Shown here: piece after piece, positions 26,565 through 35,035 of the stretch | Layout: every line of letters starts with the position of its first letter | Position numbering within the stretch: the stretch's first letter is position 1 | Assembly (NCBI GenBank): GCA_963785645.1 | Contig: CAWAWG010000016.1 | Location: forward strand, 310,001-374,000 | Length of the DNA: 64,000 nt | Direction of reading: 5' to 3' | From: Trebonia sp963785645 | Lineage (GTDB): Bacteria; Actinomycetota; Actinomycetes; Streptosporangiales; Streptosporangiaceae | Position numbers and translations under genes: made by a program | The notes under the pieces: generated by a model | The model's database searches: none | Told to the model about the DNA's origin: nothing | The model's input: the letters and a program-made list of their open reading frames with translations, nothing else

Positions 26565-27814
26565 TCAGGCACCCGCCCGTGGTTGACGGGACTGTGGTTG
26601 AGGACTTGGCGGGACTGTGGCCGATGGGACTGCGTTCGACGGTACCGGAATCTCGACGCGGCGGCCCTCGTCCGATGACCGCTTCGCCAGCTCGGCCAGC
26701 TGGACGCCCCTGGCGCCGGCGAACAGGTCCCACGCGAACGGCGCGCCGCGCGCGGCGGCCCGCAGGAACATGCTCCCACTGGGCCTTGAAGCCGTTGTCG
26801 AATCGCCAGTTGTCCGGCACGTCGGTCCACATCGCCGGGTAGTCGAGCGGGTCGGGCAGGTCGGGGTTCCAGACCGGCATCGGGGTGGACACCTTGTGCT
26901 GGACGGCGCAGTTGCGCAGGCCAGCCACCGCGCTGCCGTGCGTGCCGTCTACCTGCAGCTCGAGCAGCTCGCGGCGGTTGACGCGGACCGCCCAGGAGGA
27001 GTTGACCGACGCGACCGCGCCGCTGGCGAACTCGAGCACCGCGTAGGCGGAATCGTCGGCGGTCACCTCGTAGGGCTCGCCCGCCTCGTCCCACCGCCTG
27101 GGCAGGTGGGTCGCCTGCCGCGCGTAGACCGCGCTGACCGGGCCGAACAGGTCCTCAAGCAGGTACTGCCAGTGCGGGAACATGTCGAGCACGATGCCGC
27201 CGCCGTCTTCCGCCCGGTAGTTCCAGGAGGGGCGCTGCGCCGGGACTCCGTCCCCTTCGAAGACCCAGTAGCCGAATTCAAGCCTGACCGACAGCACCCG
27301 GCCGAAGAAGCCCTCGCGGATGAGCCGGCGCAGCTTGATCACCCCGGGCAGGAAGAGCTTGTCCTGGACCACGCCGTGGGTGATACCCGCGGCCCGCGCC
27401 GCCTCGGCCAGCGCGAAGGCGGCCTCGGCCGAGCGCCGGCCACCGGCTTTTCCGTGTAGACGTGCTTGCCGGCCGCGATGGCGCGGGCCAGCGCGGTCTC
27501 GCGGGCGCTGGTGACCTGGGTGTCAAAGTAGACGTCGACATCGGGGTCGCCGAGGACCTCGTCCAGGTTCGTGGTCCACCGGGAAAGGCCGTGCCGCTCG
27601 GCGATCGCCCGCAGCCGCTCCTCGCTGCGCCCGACCAGGATCGGCTCCGGGTACAGGACTGTACCTTCAGGCGCGCCACTCCCAGGCACGGGCCGGCGTC
27701 GAGCGGTATCCCGCCCTGCTCGCGGATGGCGAGCAGTGACCGCACGAGGTGCTGCCGGTATCCCATCCGTCCGGTGACCCCGTTCAGTGCGACGTTGATG
27801 ACCTTGCGCGCCAT
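26565..27814 (-). CDS. Gfo/Idh/MocA family oxidoreductase, multiple frameshifts
   Basis: About 410 residues pieced from several frames. 'INVALNGVTGRMGYRQHLV' is the Rossmann start; 'EPILVGRSEERLRAIAERHG', 'DVDVYFDTQVTSARET', the substrate/NAD 'AAGKHVYTEKPVA' (catalytic-type EKP) and 'DGGGIVLDMFPHWQYLLEDL' follow, then a C-terminal dimer sheet. NAD-dependent oxidation at a sugar or inositol hydroxyl, first step of a pathway completed by DUF993 and the isomerase downstream. ATG 27814 is clear; breaks fall near 27665, 27440, 26775 and possibly others. A LacI-type palindrome lies 43 bp upstream. Confidence 0.8.
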
Positions 27815-27856
27815 TGACCAGCCTTCCGCGTTCAGGTGGGGTCGTTCGGGATCGAT

Positions 27857-27872
27857 GGGAAAGGGCTTTCCC
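27857..27872. promoter_or_regulatory. LacI-type operator candidate upstream of the Gfo/Idh/MocA operon
   Basis: GGGAAAGGGCTTTCCC is palindromic at all but the central positions and close to the LacI/GalR-family consensus GGAAAGCGCTTTCC. It sits 43 bp before the oxidoreductase ATG in the divergent region 27815-28290, which holds no gene. Confidence 0.5.
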
Positions 27873-28229
27873 GAGAATAGGCGCGACAGCGCGGCCGGTC
27901 AAGCCGACGAGGTCAGCGACGAGGGGACGCGGCGGCGGACGTGCGTCCCGACGCCCGCCAGGGCGAGACGCTGCGGATATCACGGCTGCGGCTGGGGCGG
28001 GCGGAGCGGAAAGCCGTTGCCCGACCGCGTGCCCGGCGTGCGCGACCTCGCGGCGGCCGGCGCCTTCGCCCGGCGGCGCGGGCGGCAGGCGCCGGCGACC
28101 CAGCGTGACCTCTCGCACGCGGGGCTCAGGGCACCATAGGCCCGCCCAATGCGGCCATTGGCGGATGTCCAGGTCCGGCCCGCTGGAGTCTTGCACTGGC
28201 CTGCCCGATTCGATATTTTCACATAAACC

Positions 28230-28243
28230 GGAAAGCGCTTGCC
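28230..28243. promoter_or_regulatory. LacI-type operator candidate upstream of the permease
   Basis: GGAAAGCGCTTGCC differs by one base from the perfect LacI-family palindrome GGAAAGCGCTTTCC. It lies 48 bp before the permease ATG at 28291 and faces the similar site at 27857-27872, so one repressor may control both divergent operons. Confidence 0.6.
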
Positions 28244-28290
28244 AATGACGACCAGCGGACCGGGAGTGAGAACCCCTCGGGAGTGACTCT

Positions 28291-29760
28291 ATGAGTGAAG
28301 CGGCGTCTGTTCCGTTCTCGGAAACCAAGGCACCGGAAGCGCCTGACCGGCTGAACCGCGGCGCGCTCGGTCTTGTCGACATCTCCGCGTCGACAATGGC
28401 CAATATCGGCCCGGCCTACAGCTTTTACTTCAGTGCCGCCTTCCTCTTCCTCACCGCGGGGATCGCCGCGCCGCTGACGATCATCGTGGCCGGCGTCGCC
28501 ATCGTACTGCTCGGGAACACGCTGTCAGAGTTCTCCCGCGCACAGCCGTCCACCGGCGGGTTCATCTCCTTCGTGGGCAAGACGTTCGGCGGCACGAGCG
28601 CCGTCACGACCGCGCTGCTGTGCGGCGCCGGCTACATCATCGCGATTTCCTCGGTGCTCGCCATCTGCGGCGGCTACCTGTCGATGATGCTCCAGTACTA
28701 CTTCAGCGTGGACATACCGTGGGTCATCTTCTCGGTGGTCTTCACCATCGGCGCGATGGCGATGATGTACCGCGGCGTGGCCGTGTCCACCAAGCTGGCC
28801 GGGTTCTTCTTCGGCTTCGAGATGCTGGTGCTGGTCGTGGTGTCCGTCGCCGCGCTCATCAAGAACGGCGGGCACCTGTCCGCCGTGCCGTTCGAGCCCA
28901 GCCACATCACCAACGGCTTCAGCGGGCTCGCGGCCGGGTTCCCCCTCGCCGTCTACCTGTTCATCGGCTGGGAGAACTCCGCCGCCCTGGCCGAGGAGAC
29001 CGCCAACCCCCGGCGTAACGTGCCGCGGGCGGTGTACATGTCCATAGCGCTGATGCTGGTCGGGTACATCCTTTACTCGTATGCCACCGCGACCGGGTTC
29101 AAGTACAACGTCACGGTGCTGAACAGCGCGACGATCCCGTTCATCAACGTGTCCCACGACGTGGCCGCGTGGCTGGCGGGGTTCGCCTGGATCGCCGGCT
29201 TGACCTCAACCCTCGGCGTGCTCATCTCCGCGGTGAACTCGCAGGCCCGGCTCGTCTTCAACGCCGGCCGGGAGGGACTGCTGCCGCGCTGGCTCGGCAA
29301 GGTGCACCCGACGCGGCGCACACCGGTCAACGCGATCTTCGCCTTCATCGCCATCGCGACCGCGATCATCCTGGTCTGGGCGCTGCTGCACCTGATCGGC
29401 GGGCACGGTCAGAGCGGCCAGATGAACGCGCTGAACTTCTTCGTGGAGTCCTCCACGATGGGCACGATCCTCATCCTCGTGGTGTACTTCCTGTCGAACC
29501 TGGCGCTGCCGTTCTACTACCGCAAGTACCGCCCGCACGAGTTCAACGTCGTCAGGCACGCGGTGCTGCCCGTGCTCGGCATGATCGCCGTCGGGGTGCC
29601 GATGTACTACCTGGTCAAGCCGGGCCAGGCCGCGCCGCTCGACTGGTTCCCCTACGCCGCGCTCGGTGTGATCGTGGTGTCCGTCGCCTACGCCGTCTGG
29701 CTGAGCCGCCGGGACCCGGGTCTGGGCGACCGGGTCGGCTCGATCGTCGCCGATGAGTGA
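28291..29760 (+). CDS. APC-superfamily amino acid/amine permease
   Basis: 489 residues, intact. About twelve hydrophobic spans and the APC N-terminal signature 'GALGLVDISASTMANIGPAY', with 'GWENSAALAEETANPRRNVP' (the conserved E..P..NxP block) in the middle. Proton-coupled uptake of an amino acid or amine at the plasma membrane. A copper amine oxidase gene follows after 105 bp on the same strand, so the cargo is probably a primary amine. A LacI-type operator precedes it. The C-terminal tail is short and cytoplasmic. Confidence 0.88.
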   Translation: MSEAASVPFSETKAPEAPDRLNRGALGLVDISASTMANIGPAYSFYFSAAFLFLTAGIAAPLTIIVAGVAIVLLGNTLSEFSRAQPSTGGFISFVGKTFGGTSAVTTALLCGAGYIIAISSVLAICGGYLSMMLQYYFSVDIPWVIFSVVFTIGAMAMMYRGVAVSTKLAGFFFGFEMLVLVVVSVAALIKNGGHLSAVPFEPSHITNGFSGLAAGFPLAVYLFIGWENSAALAEETANPRRNVPRAVYMSIALMLVGYILYSYATATGFKYNVTVLNSATIPFINVSHDVAAWLAGFAWIAGLTSTLGVLISAVNSQARLVFNAGREGLLPRWLGKVHPTRRTPVNAIFAFIAIATAIILVWALLHLIGGHGQSGQMNALNFFVESSTMGTILILVVYFLSNLALPFYYRKYRPHEFNVVRHAVLPVLGMIAVGVPMYYLVKPGQAAPLDWFPYAALGVIVVSVAYAVWLSRRDPGLGDRVGSIVADE

Positions 29761-29865
29761 CGCCAGCGCGTAAAGAGCCCGTGCTTGCGCAGCCCGTGCA
29801 TTAGGCAACGGGCGCGATAACAGGCGCCACCACCCGTTCGGTACCTCGAAAACTGGAGACGGCCG

Positions 29866-31785
29866 ATGACCGCGAGTCCGCATCCGCTCGACCCGGCCAC
29901 GGCCGCTGAGTACCGGGCAGGCCGAGAGATCATGGCGGCCGCCGGGCTGCTCACGGACCCGGTCCGGTTCGCCTACTACGGGCTTGAGGAACCGGCCAAG
30001 GACCAGGTGCTGGCAGGAGGGCCCGCCGACCGGCGGCTGCGGGCCTTCCTGCTCAACCTGAAGAACGGCGAGTCCGCCGACGTCGTGGTGTCGCTCACCC
30101 GGGGCTGCGTGGTCGCCGCGCGCACGGTTGACACCGCGGCGGAAGGCCAGTTGCCGATCATCGACTCCGAGTACCACCTGGTCGAGGAGATAATGGCCGC
30201 CGACCCGGACTGGCAGGCGGCCATGGCCAGGCGCGGGCTGACCGACATGAGCAAGATCCGCATCGCGCCCATCACGGCGGGCGCCTTCCGGGCGCCCGCC
30301 GAGGACGACCGGCGGCGGATGGTCCGCGTGCTCGCCTTCCTGCAGGCCGGGGAGCACGACCTGGCCTGGGCACATCCCGTCGACGGGGTCACCGCGCACG
30401 TGGACCTGATCGAGAAGAAGGTACTGCGGGTCACCGACGAGTTCGAGTTGCCGGTACCGGCGGAATCCGGCGATTACGACGACCCGGCGGTGCGCGGTCC
30501 GGAGCGCACCACGCTCAAGCCGATCGAGATTACCCAGCCGGAGGGGCCTAGCTTCACCGTCGACGGGACCCTGCTGCGCTGGCAGGGCTGGTCGCTGCGG
30601 GTCGGGTTCGACGCGCGGGAGGGGCTGACCCTGCACCAGATCGAGCTCGGCGGGCGGCCGGTGATCTACCGGGCTTCGGTGCCCGAGATGGTGGTGCCGT
30701 ACGGCGACCCGCGGTTCCGGTACTGGCAGGCGTACTTCGACACCGGCGAGTACCTGGTCGGCAAGTGGGTCAACTCACTTGAACTCGGCTGCGACTGCCT
30801 CGGCGAGATCGCCTACCTGGACGCGGTCGTGTGCGGGGACACCGGCGAGCCGCGCGAGGTGCGCAACGCCATCTGCGTCCACGAGGAGGACTCCGGCATC
30901 CTCTGGAAGCACACCGACATCTTCAACGGCTCGGCTCAGTCGCGGCGGCAGCGGCGGCTCGTCGTGTCGTACTTCACCACCGTCGGGAACTACGACTACG
31001 GCTTCTACTGGTACTTCTACCTCGACGGCACGATCGAGTGCGAGGTCAAGATGACCGGGATCGTGTTCACCGCGGGCCATCCGGGCGGCGACCACCCGTA
31101 CTCGACCGAGGTAGCGCCCGGCCTCGGCGCCCCGGTGCACCAGCACCTGTTCAGCGCGCGGCTCGACGTGTCCGTGGACGGGACCGCGAACGCGGTTGAG
31201 GAGGTCGACGTCACCGGCCTGCCGATCGGGCCGGACAACCCGTACGGCAACGCGATCGCGCAGCGGGTGACGCGGCTCTCCTCCGAGGAGACGGCAGCGC
31301 GCTCGGGCGACGCCTCCCGCGGACGGGTCTGGCGGGTGATCAGTACCGAGCGGGTGAACCGCTTCGGCCAGCCGACCGCGTTTACCCTGCACCCGGAGCC
31401 GCACCCGGCCCTGCTCGCCAGCCCGGACTCACCGCTGGCGGCGCGGGCGGGCTTCGCCGCCCGTGCGCTGTGGGTGACCCGCTACGATCCCGCGCAACGG
31501 TACCCGGCCGGCGACTTCGTGAACCAGCGGCCCGGGGGCGGCGGGCTGCCCGCGTACATCGCGGCCGACCGGGACATCGACGGCCAGGACATCGTCGTGT
31601 GGCACACGTTCGGGCCGACCCACGTGGTGCGGACCGAGGACTGGCCGGTGATGCCGGTGACCAGGACCGGGTTCAGGCTCAGACCCACCGGTTTCTTCGA
31701 CCGCAATCCCACGCTCGATGTGCCCGCGCCGCCCGGACACTGTGACGGCGAGCACGCTGACTCTGGACATGGGCACGCGGGCTGA
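29866..31785 (+). CDS. Copper-containing primary amine oxidase (topaquinone enzyme)
   Basis: 639 intact residues, standard for bacterial copper amine oxidases. Tyr376 in 'TTVGNYDYGF' is the topaquinone precursor, Asp292 in 'AYFDTGEYLVG' the catalytic base, and His425/His427 in 'PVHQHLFSARLD' plus the His in 'FGPTHVVRTEDWPVMP' the copper ligands. Converts a primary amine with O2 and water to aldehyde, ammonia and H2O2. No signal peptide, so cytoplasmic. Together with the upstream permease it forms an uptake-oxidation pair; aldehyde dehydrogenases at 5.0 and 10.0 kb could take the product, and KatG could remove peroxide, though they are not linked in an operon. Confidence 0.95.
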   Translation: MTASPHPLDPATAAEYRAGREIMAAAGLLTDPVRFAYYGLEEPAKDQVLAGGPADRRLRAFLLNLKNGESADVVVSLTRGCVVAARTVDTAAEGQLPIIDSEYHLVEEIMAADPDWQAAMARRGLTDMSKIRIAPITAGAFRAPAEDDRRRMVRVLAFLQAGEHDLAWAHPVDGVTAHVDLIEKKVLRVTDEFELPVPAESGDYDDPAVRGPERTTLKPIEITQPEGPSFTVDGTLLRWQGWSLRVGFDAREGLTLHQIELGGRPVIYRASVPEMVVPYGDPRFRYWQAYFDTGEYLVGKWVNSLELGCDCLGEIAYLDAVVCGDTGEPREVRNAICVHEEDSGILWKHTDIFNGSAQSRRQRRLVVSYFTTVGNYDYGFYWYFYLDGTIECEVKMTGIVFTAGHPGGDHPYSTEVAPGLGAPVHQHLFSARLDVSVDGTANAVEEVDVTGLPIGPDNPYGNAIAQRVTRLSSEETAARSGDASRGRVWRVISTERVNRFGQPTAFTLHPEPHPALLASPDSPLAARAGFAARALWVTRYDPAQRYPAGDFVNQRPGGGGLPAYIAADRDIDGQDIVVWHTFGPTHVVRTEDWPVMPVTRTGFRLRPTGFFDRNPTLDVPAPPGHCDGEHADSGHGHAG

Positions 31786-32061
31786 CGCTCCCGGGGTACA
31801 GATAGGCCTGCCACCCGGTGACGGCCATTCATGCCAGTTCATGCCCGACTATAGCCGAATGACCGTTTTCTCAATAACGGCCCGCCGTCATTTCATCACC
31901 TAAAGGAAGGCATCGCCGTCACCGAAAACCGGGTGGAAGCGTCGGCCACGGCGACATTCGAGACTGAATATCGAGTTATACCCATTTAGCTGCCAACCCC
32001 CGGCCATTTCAGTTATCATGCAAGCCGGTTATCAGTCGGCAGCTGGCGTGGGGGGTCTGAC

Positions 32062-32910
32062 GTGGAGCGCATGCCCGGTGGCCCGGATGTACTGAATCGC
32101 CCGCCTCGATCGCATCGCCAGCACAAGCCGCGGCGGCGCGGCGGTCTGGCGGCCGGCGTCGGCTTCGCCGCGGCCCTGGCGGGTCTGGGCGTCGCGGTCG
32201 CCGTCGGCGCGGTGCCGACGCCGCTGACCGCCAGCTCGGCCAAGCCCCTGGACGCCGCGAGCCTGTCCGCGGGCTCGCAGTCGGTGCGCAACTCGCTGCT
32301 CCAGGCAAGCGCCAGCCCGCTCGGCTTCGCCACCGCGAAGATGCCGGCCAGCCCGGTCACCCGCAAGGCGTCGCCGAAGCCGACGCCGTCCAAGACCGCC
32401 ACGCCCACCGTCACGCCGAGTCATTCCGCGCCGGCCAGTTCGCTGCTGACGCCGCAGGCCACGGCGGAGTACCAGACCCCGACCGGCGAGAATCAGAAGG
32501 CCTGGTCCGAAGCCATCCTCACCGCGCTCGGCGCGCCGCTGACCAGCGCGAACATCGTGTCGATCGGTTACTGGATGCAGAACGAGGCGGGCACCCCGGC
32601 CAGCGGCGGCATCGTCGGCGCCAACAACCCCATCAACGTGAGCCAGCCCTGCTGCGGCGGGGTGCCGATTCAGTCCGACGGCGACGGCGTCACCTACCTG
32701 CAGTCCTATCCGACCGCCGCCGACGGCGTCGAGGCGATCGCGCAGTACCTGAACCGCGGGAACTACACCCAGATCCTCGCCGACCTGAAGGCGGGCGCCG
32801 GCCTGATGAGCGACTCCAGCCTGGCCTCGGAGATCTCGCTGTACAGCGGCGGCGGGTACAGCACGATACCGGACTCGTTTGGCCAATCTCAGGGGATGCC
32901 GCTGAGCTAG
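32062..32910 (+). CDS. Secreted or membrane-anchored protein with a possible lysozyme-like C-terminal domain
   Basis: 282 residues from a GTG at 32062 preceded by GGGGGGT. A basic N-terminus (HRQHKPRRRGG) and a hydrophobic segment 'LAAGVGFAAALAGLGVAVAV' act as signal anchor; a long Ala/Ser/Pro/Thr-rich linker (about 50-135) probably crosses the cell wall. The C-terminal 140 residues ('AWSEAILTALGAPLTSANI', 'MQNEAGTPASGG', 'GANNPINVSQPCCGG', 'YPTAADGVEAIAQYLN') resemble phage-type glucosaminidase/lysozyme-like domains of actinobacteria, with Glu in MQNEAG as a candidate catalytic residue. The enzymatic role is inference. No neighbour in an operon. Confidence 0.6.
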   Translation: MERMPGGPDVLNRPPRSHRQHKPRRRGGLAAGVGFAAALAGLGVAVAVGAVPTPLTASSAKPLDAASLSAGSQSVRNSLLQASASPLGFATAKMPASPVTRKASPKPTPSKTATPTVTPSHSAPASSLLTPQATAEYQTPTGENQKAWSEAILTALGAPLTSANIVSIGYWMQNEAGTPASGGIVGANNPINVSQPCCGGVPIQSDGDGVTYLQSYPTAADGVEAIAQYLNRGNYTQILADLKAGAGLMSDSSLASEISLYSGGGYSTIPDSFGQSQGMPLS

Positions 32911-33206
32911 GCCCCGCCGGGCCGGGCGCTGGGGTTGGCCGGCCAGTCGAAGCACGAACTCGTTCGGGACAATCCTGATCGTGCCCGCACCTCGGCCGAG
33001 GCGGTCGGCCAGGTTCGGCCACCGATGGCTGCTGAGTATTCAACCGAACGGATGGTGCTGACTGTCCTCGCCGATCCATTTCCCTTAGTCCGCTGGCATC
33101 GCGCTGAGCGGGACCCGGGCGGGAATCTCTCACCCGCGCGGTAACGTTGCCGCTGTGCTGGTCCTGATCAACGCTGCGGTTACCCCGATTGCGAGGACAT
33201 TCCCTG

Positions 33207-33971
33207 ATGACTGACCTGGCCGTCCATCGCTTCCGCGGCCGTGACGGCGTGGAACTGGCCTGGCGCGAGATCGGCACGGGACAGCCGGTCGTGCTGCTGC
33301 ACGGGCTGTTCGGCAGCGGAACGCTGATGGCCCGCGACGGCCTGTCCCGGGCGCTCGCCGGCCACGGCTACCGGGTCATCCTGCCCGACCAGCGCGGCCA
33401 CGGGGACAGCGGGCGTCCCCATGATCCCGCCTGCTACCCGCCCGACGTCCTCGCCGACGACGGGCTCGCGCTGATCGGTCACCTCGGGCTCGACGACTAT
33501 CACCTGGCCGGGTACTCGCTTGGCGGCAAGGTGGTGCTGCGACTGCTCGCCCGCGGTGCCCGGCCCACTCGCGCGGTCGTGGGCGGACAGGGTCTGGACG
33601 CGCTGGACGCGGCGAGCGACCGGACGGACGGTTACCGCACCCTGCTTGCCGCCATGGCTAACGGTGACCGCTTCGAGCCAGGCTCCCAGCAGGAGGCCTT
33701 TGCCGGGTGGATCACGCAGACCGGCGCTGATCCACGAGCCGTCGGCCTTCTCCTTGGTGCCTTCATCGCGACGCCGCACGACACCGTGCGACAGGTCCCG
33801 ACGCCAACACTAATCGTGGTCGGCGACGGTGACAGCCGCAGCGCCTCAGCCGGCGAACTCGCCGCCCTCCTGCCCAGGGGGCGCCTTGTCCTGGTTCCCG
33901 GCGACCACGGCACGGCCCTCAGCGCACCGGAGTTCACCGCCGCCGTACTGGACTTCCTCAGGCTCGGGTGA
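33207..33971 (+). CDS. Alpha/beta-fold hydrolase
   Basis: 254 residues. Oxyanion 'VVLLHGLFGSG', 'VILPDQRGHGDSGRP', nucleophile Ser in 'LAGYSLGGKVVLRL', acid in 'VVGDGDSRS', and catalytic His in 'VPGDHGTALSAPEF'. The family covers esterases, lipases and C-C hydrolases; the compact size without a large lid suggests a small ester or amide substrate. ATG 33207 precedes the conserved beta strand; an in-frame start at 33189 would add six residues. Monocistronic; no context for a substrate. Confidence 0.85.
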   Translation: MTDLAVHRFRGRDGVELAWREIGTGQPVVLLHGLFGSGTLMARDGLSRALAGHGYRVILPDQRGHGDSGRPHDPACYPPDVLADDGLALIGHLGLDDYHLAGYSLGGKVVLRLLARGARPTRAVVGGQGLDALDAASDRTDGYRTLLAAMANGDRFEPGSQQEAFAGWITQTGADPRAVGLLLGAFIATPHDTVRQVPTPTLIVVGDGDSRSASAGELAALLPRGRLVLVPGDHGTALSAPEFTAAVLDFLRLG

Positions 33972-34353
33972 CTTAGGAGTTCGCCGCCACGTTCGCCGCC
34001 CTACAGGGGTTCTACAGGGGTTAAAAGGCCAGGGTCGCGACGCGTCCACCGGAGATGCTCCTGGGGATATATGGAGCATCACGCCCAAATGTCCCTCGGC
34101 AGGCGAGGCGCTGCGGACGCCCCGAAGTGGAGTGGATGTGCGGTGCGGGCCTCGGCACTTCAATCTCCGTAAGGCAGTTCACTGGACCTATGACTGGCCG
34201 CAGCCGCAGACGACGCGGACCCGCTGGTCACTGAGGCCTGCTACTGCGACAAAGCATCCCGTACTACCGGTTAGACCGACCTCATCGCGCACCACAGCAG
34301 TCTGATCTGCCGGATCGTGCTCCCGCGGGTCTGCGGACATGCCTAGCTGCCGG
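33972..34353. other. Intergenic region, 382 bp, no gene seen
   Basis: Contains two short tandem duplications next to each other, GTTCGCCGCC (twice, 33980-34000) and CTACAGGGGTT (twice, 34001-34022), and otherwise nothing recognisable. The hydrolase and VOC genes converge here, so a terminator is expected, but no clear hairpin was found. Confidence 0.4.
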
Positions 34354-34782
34354 TCAACCGACAAATATGCAAAACGGGTGTCCGGCCGGGTCCGCGTAGA
34401 CGCGGAGTGGCTCCTCCGGGTCAGCTGAGCGGTCCTGGACCAGCCGGGCCCCGAGCGCGAGCGCCCGCTCGTGCTGGACGTCGAGGTCCACCACGGTGGG
34501 CACGGTGGTATCCAGGTGCAGCTGCTGCGGGACCGGGCCGTCCGGCCAGGTTGCCTCGGGAAGCTCGCCGACCTTCTGGAACGCCAGGACCGTCTCGCCG
34601 ACCGGGTTCTTCAACACCAGCCAGTCCTGCCCTCTCGGGTCTGGCTGGCCGGGTGCGGGCGGCTCATCGCCCGCGCGGTATCGCAGGCCGAACAGCTGAC
34701 GGTAGAACTCGGCCAGGCGCCGCGGGTCAGTAGCGTCCAGGACCGTCTGCCGGATGACCGGGAATGCCTGCTCGTTGTCCAT
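34354..34782 (-). CDS. VOC/glyoxalase-like domain protein
   Basis: 142 residues from ATG 34782. A single vicinal-oxygen-chelate domain: 'VLDATDPRRLAEFYRQLFGL' is the typical first beta-alpha unit, 'QQLHLDTTVPTVVDLD' carries the metal-ligand His position of the second module, and 'RVYADPAGHPFCIFVG' is the standard C-terminus with DPAGHPFC. Such proteins act on, or bind, small molecules (dioxygenases, lyases, bleomycin-type resistance proteins). No partner gene. A longer frame to 34860 was rejected since it lacks a ribosome site. Confidence 0.85.
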   Translation of the reverse strand: MDNEQAFPVIRQTVLDATDPRRLAEFYRQLFGLRYRAGDEPPAPGQPDPRGQDWLVLKNPVGETVLAFQKVGELPEATWPDGPVPQQLHLDTTVPTVVDLDVQHERALALGARLVQDRSADPEEPLRVYADPAGHPFCIFVG

Positions 34783-35035
34783 GCCGCCACAATAGGCGCG
34801 GGTACGGCCCCGGCTGGACGGCCTGACGGACGGTGAGTACTTCTGGCAGCCGGTCCCCATTCACTGCCGTGGGCATCACATTTACTGACGCGACTCTGGG
34901 GATCTGCACTGACAAAATCGGAAATTCCGGTCTTGTCAATAAGAAAAGGCATCACTCAAAGCGGTTCCGAGTCAAATAATGATCTTGAAATCGTGTTAGT
35001 ATTCGAGTATCTGATTTTCATGATCATTTGATCGA

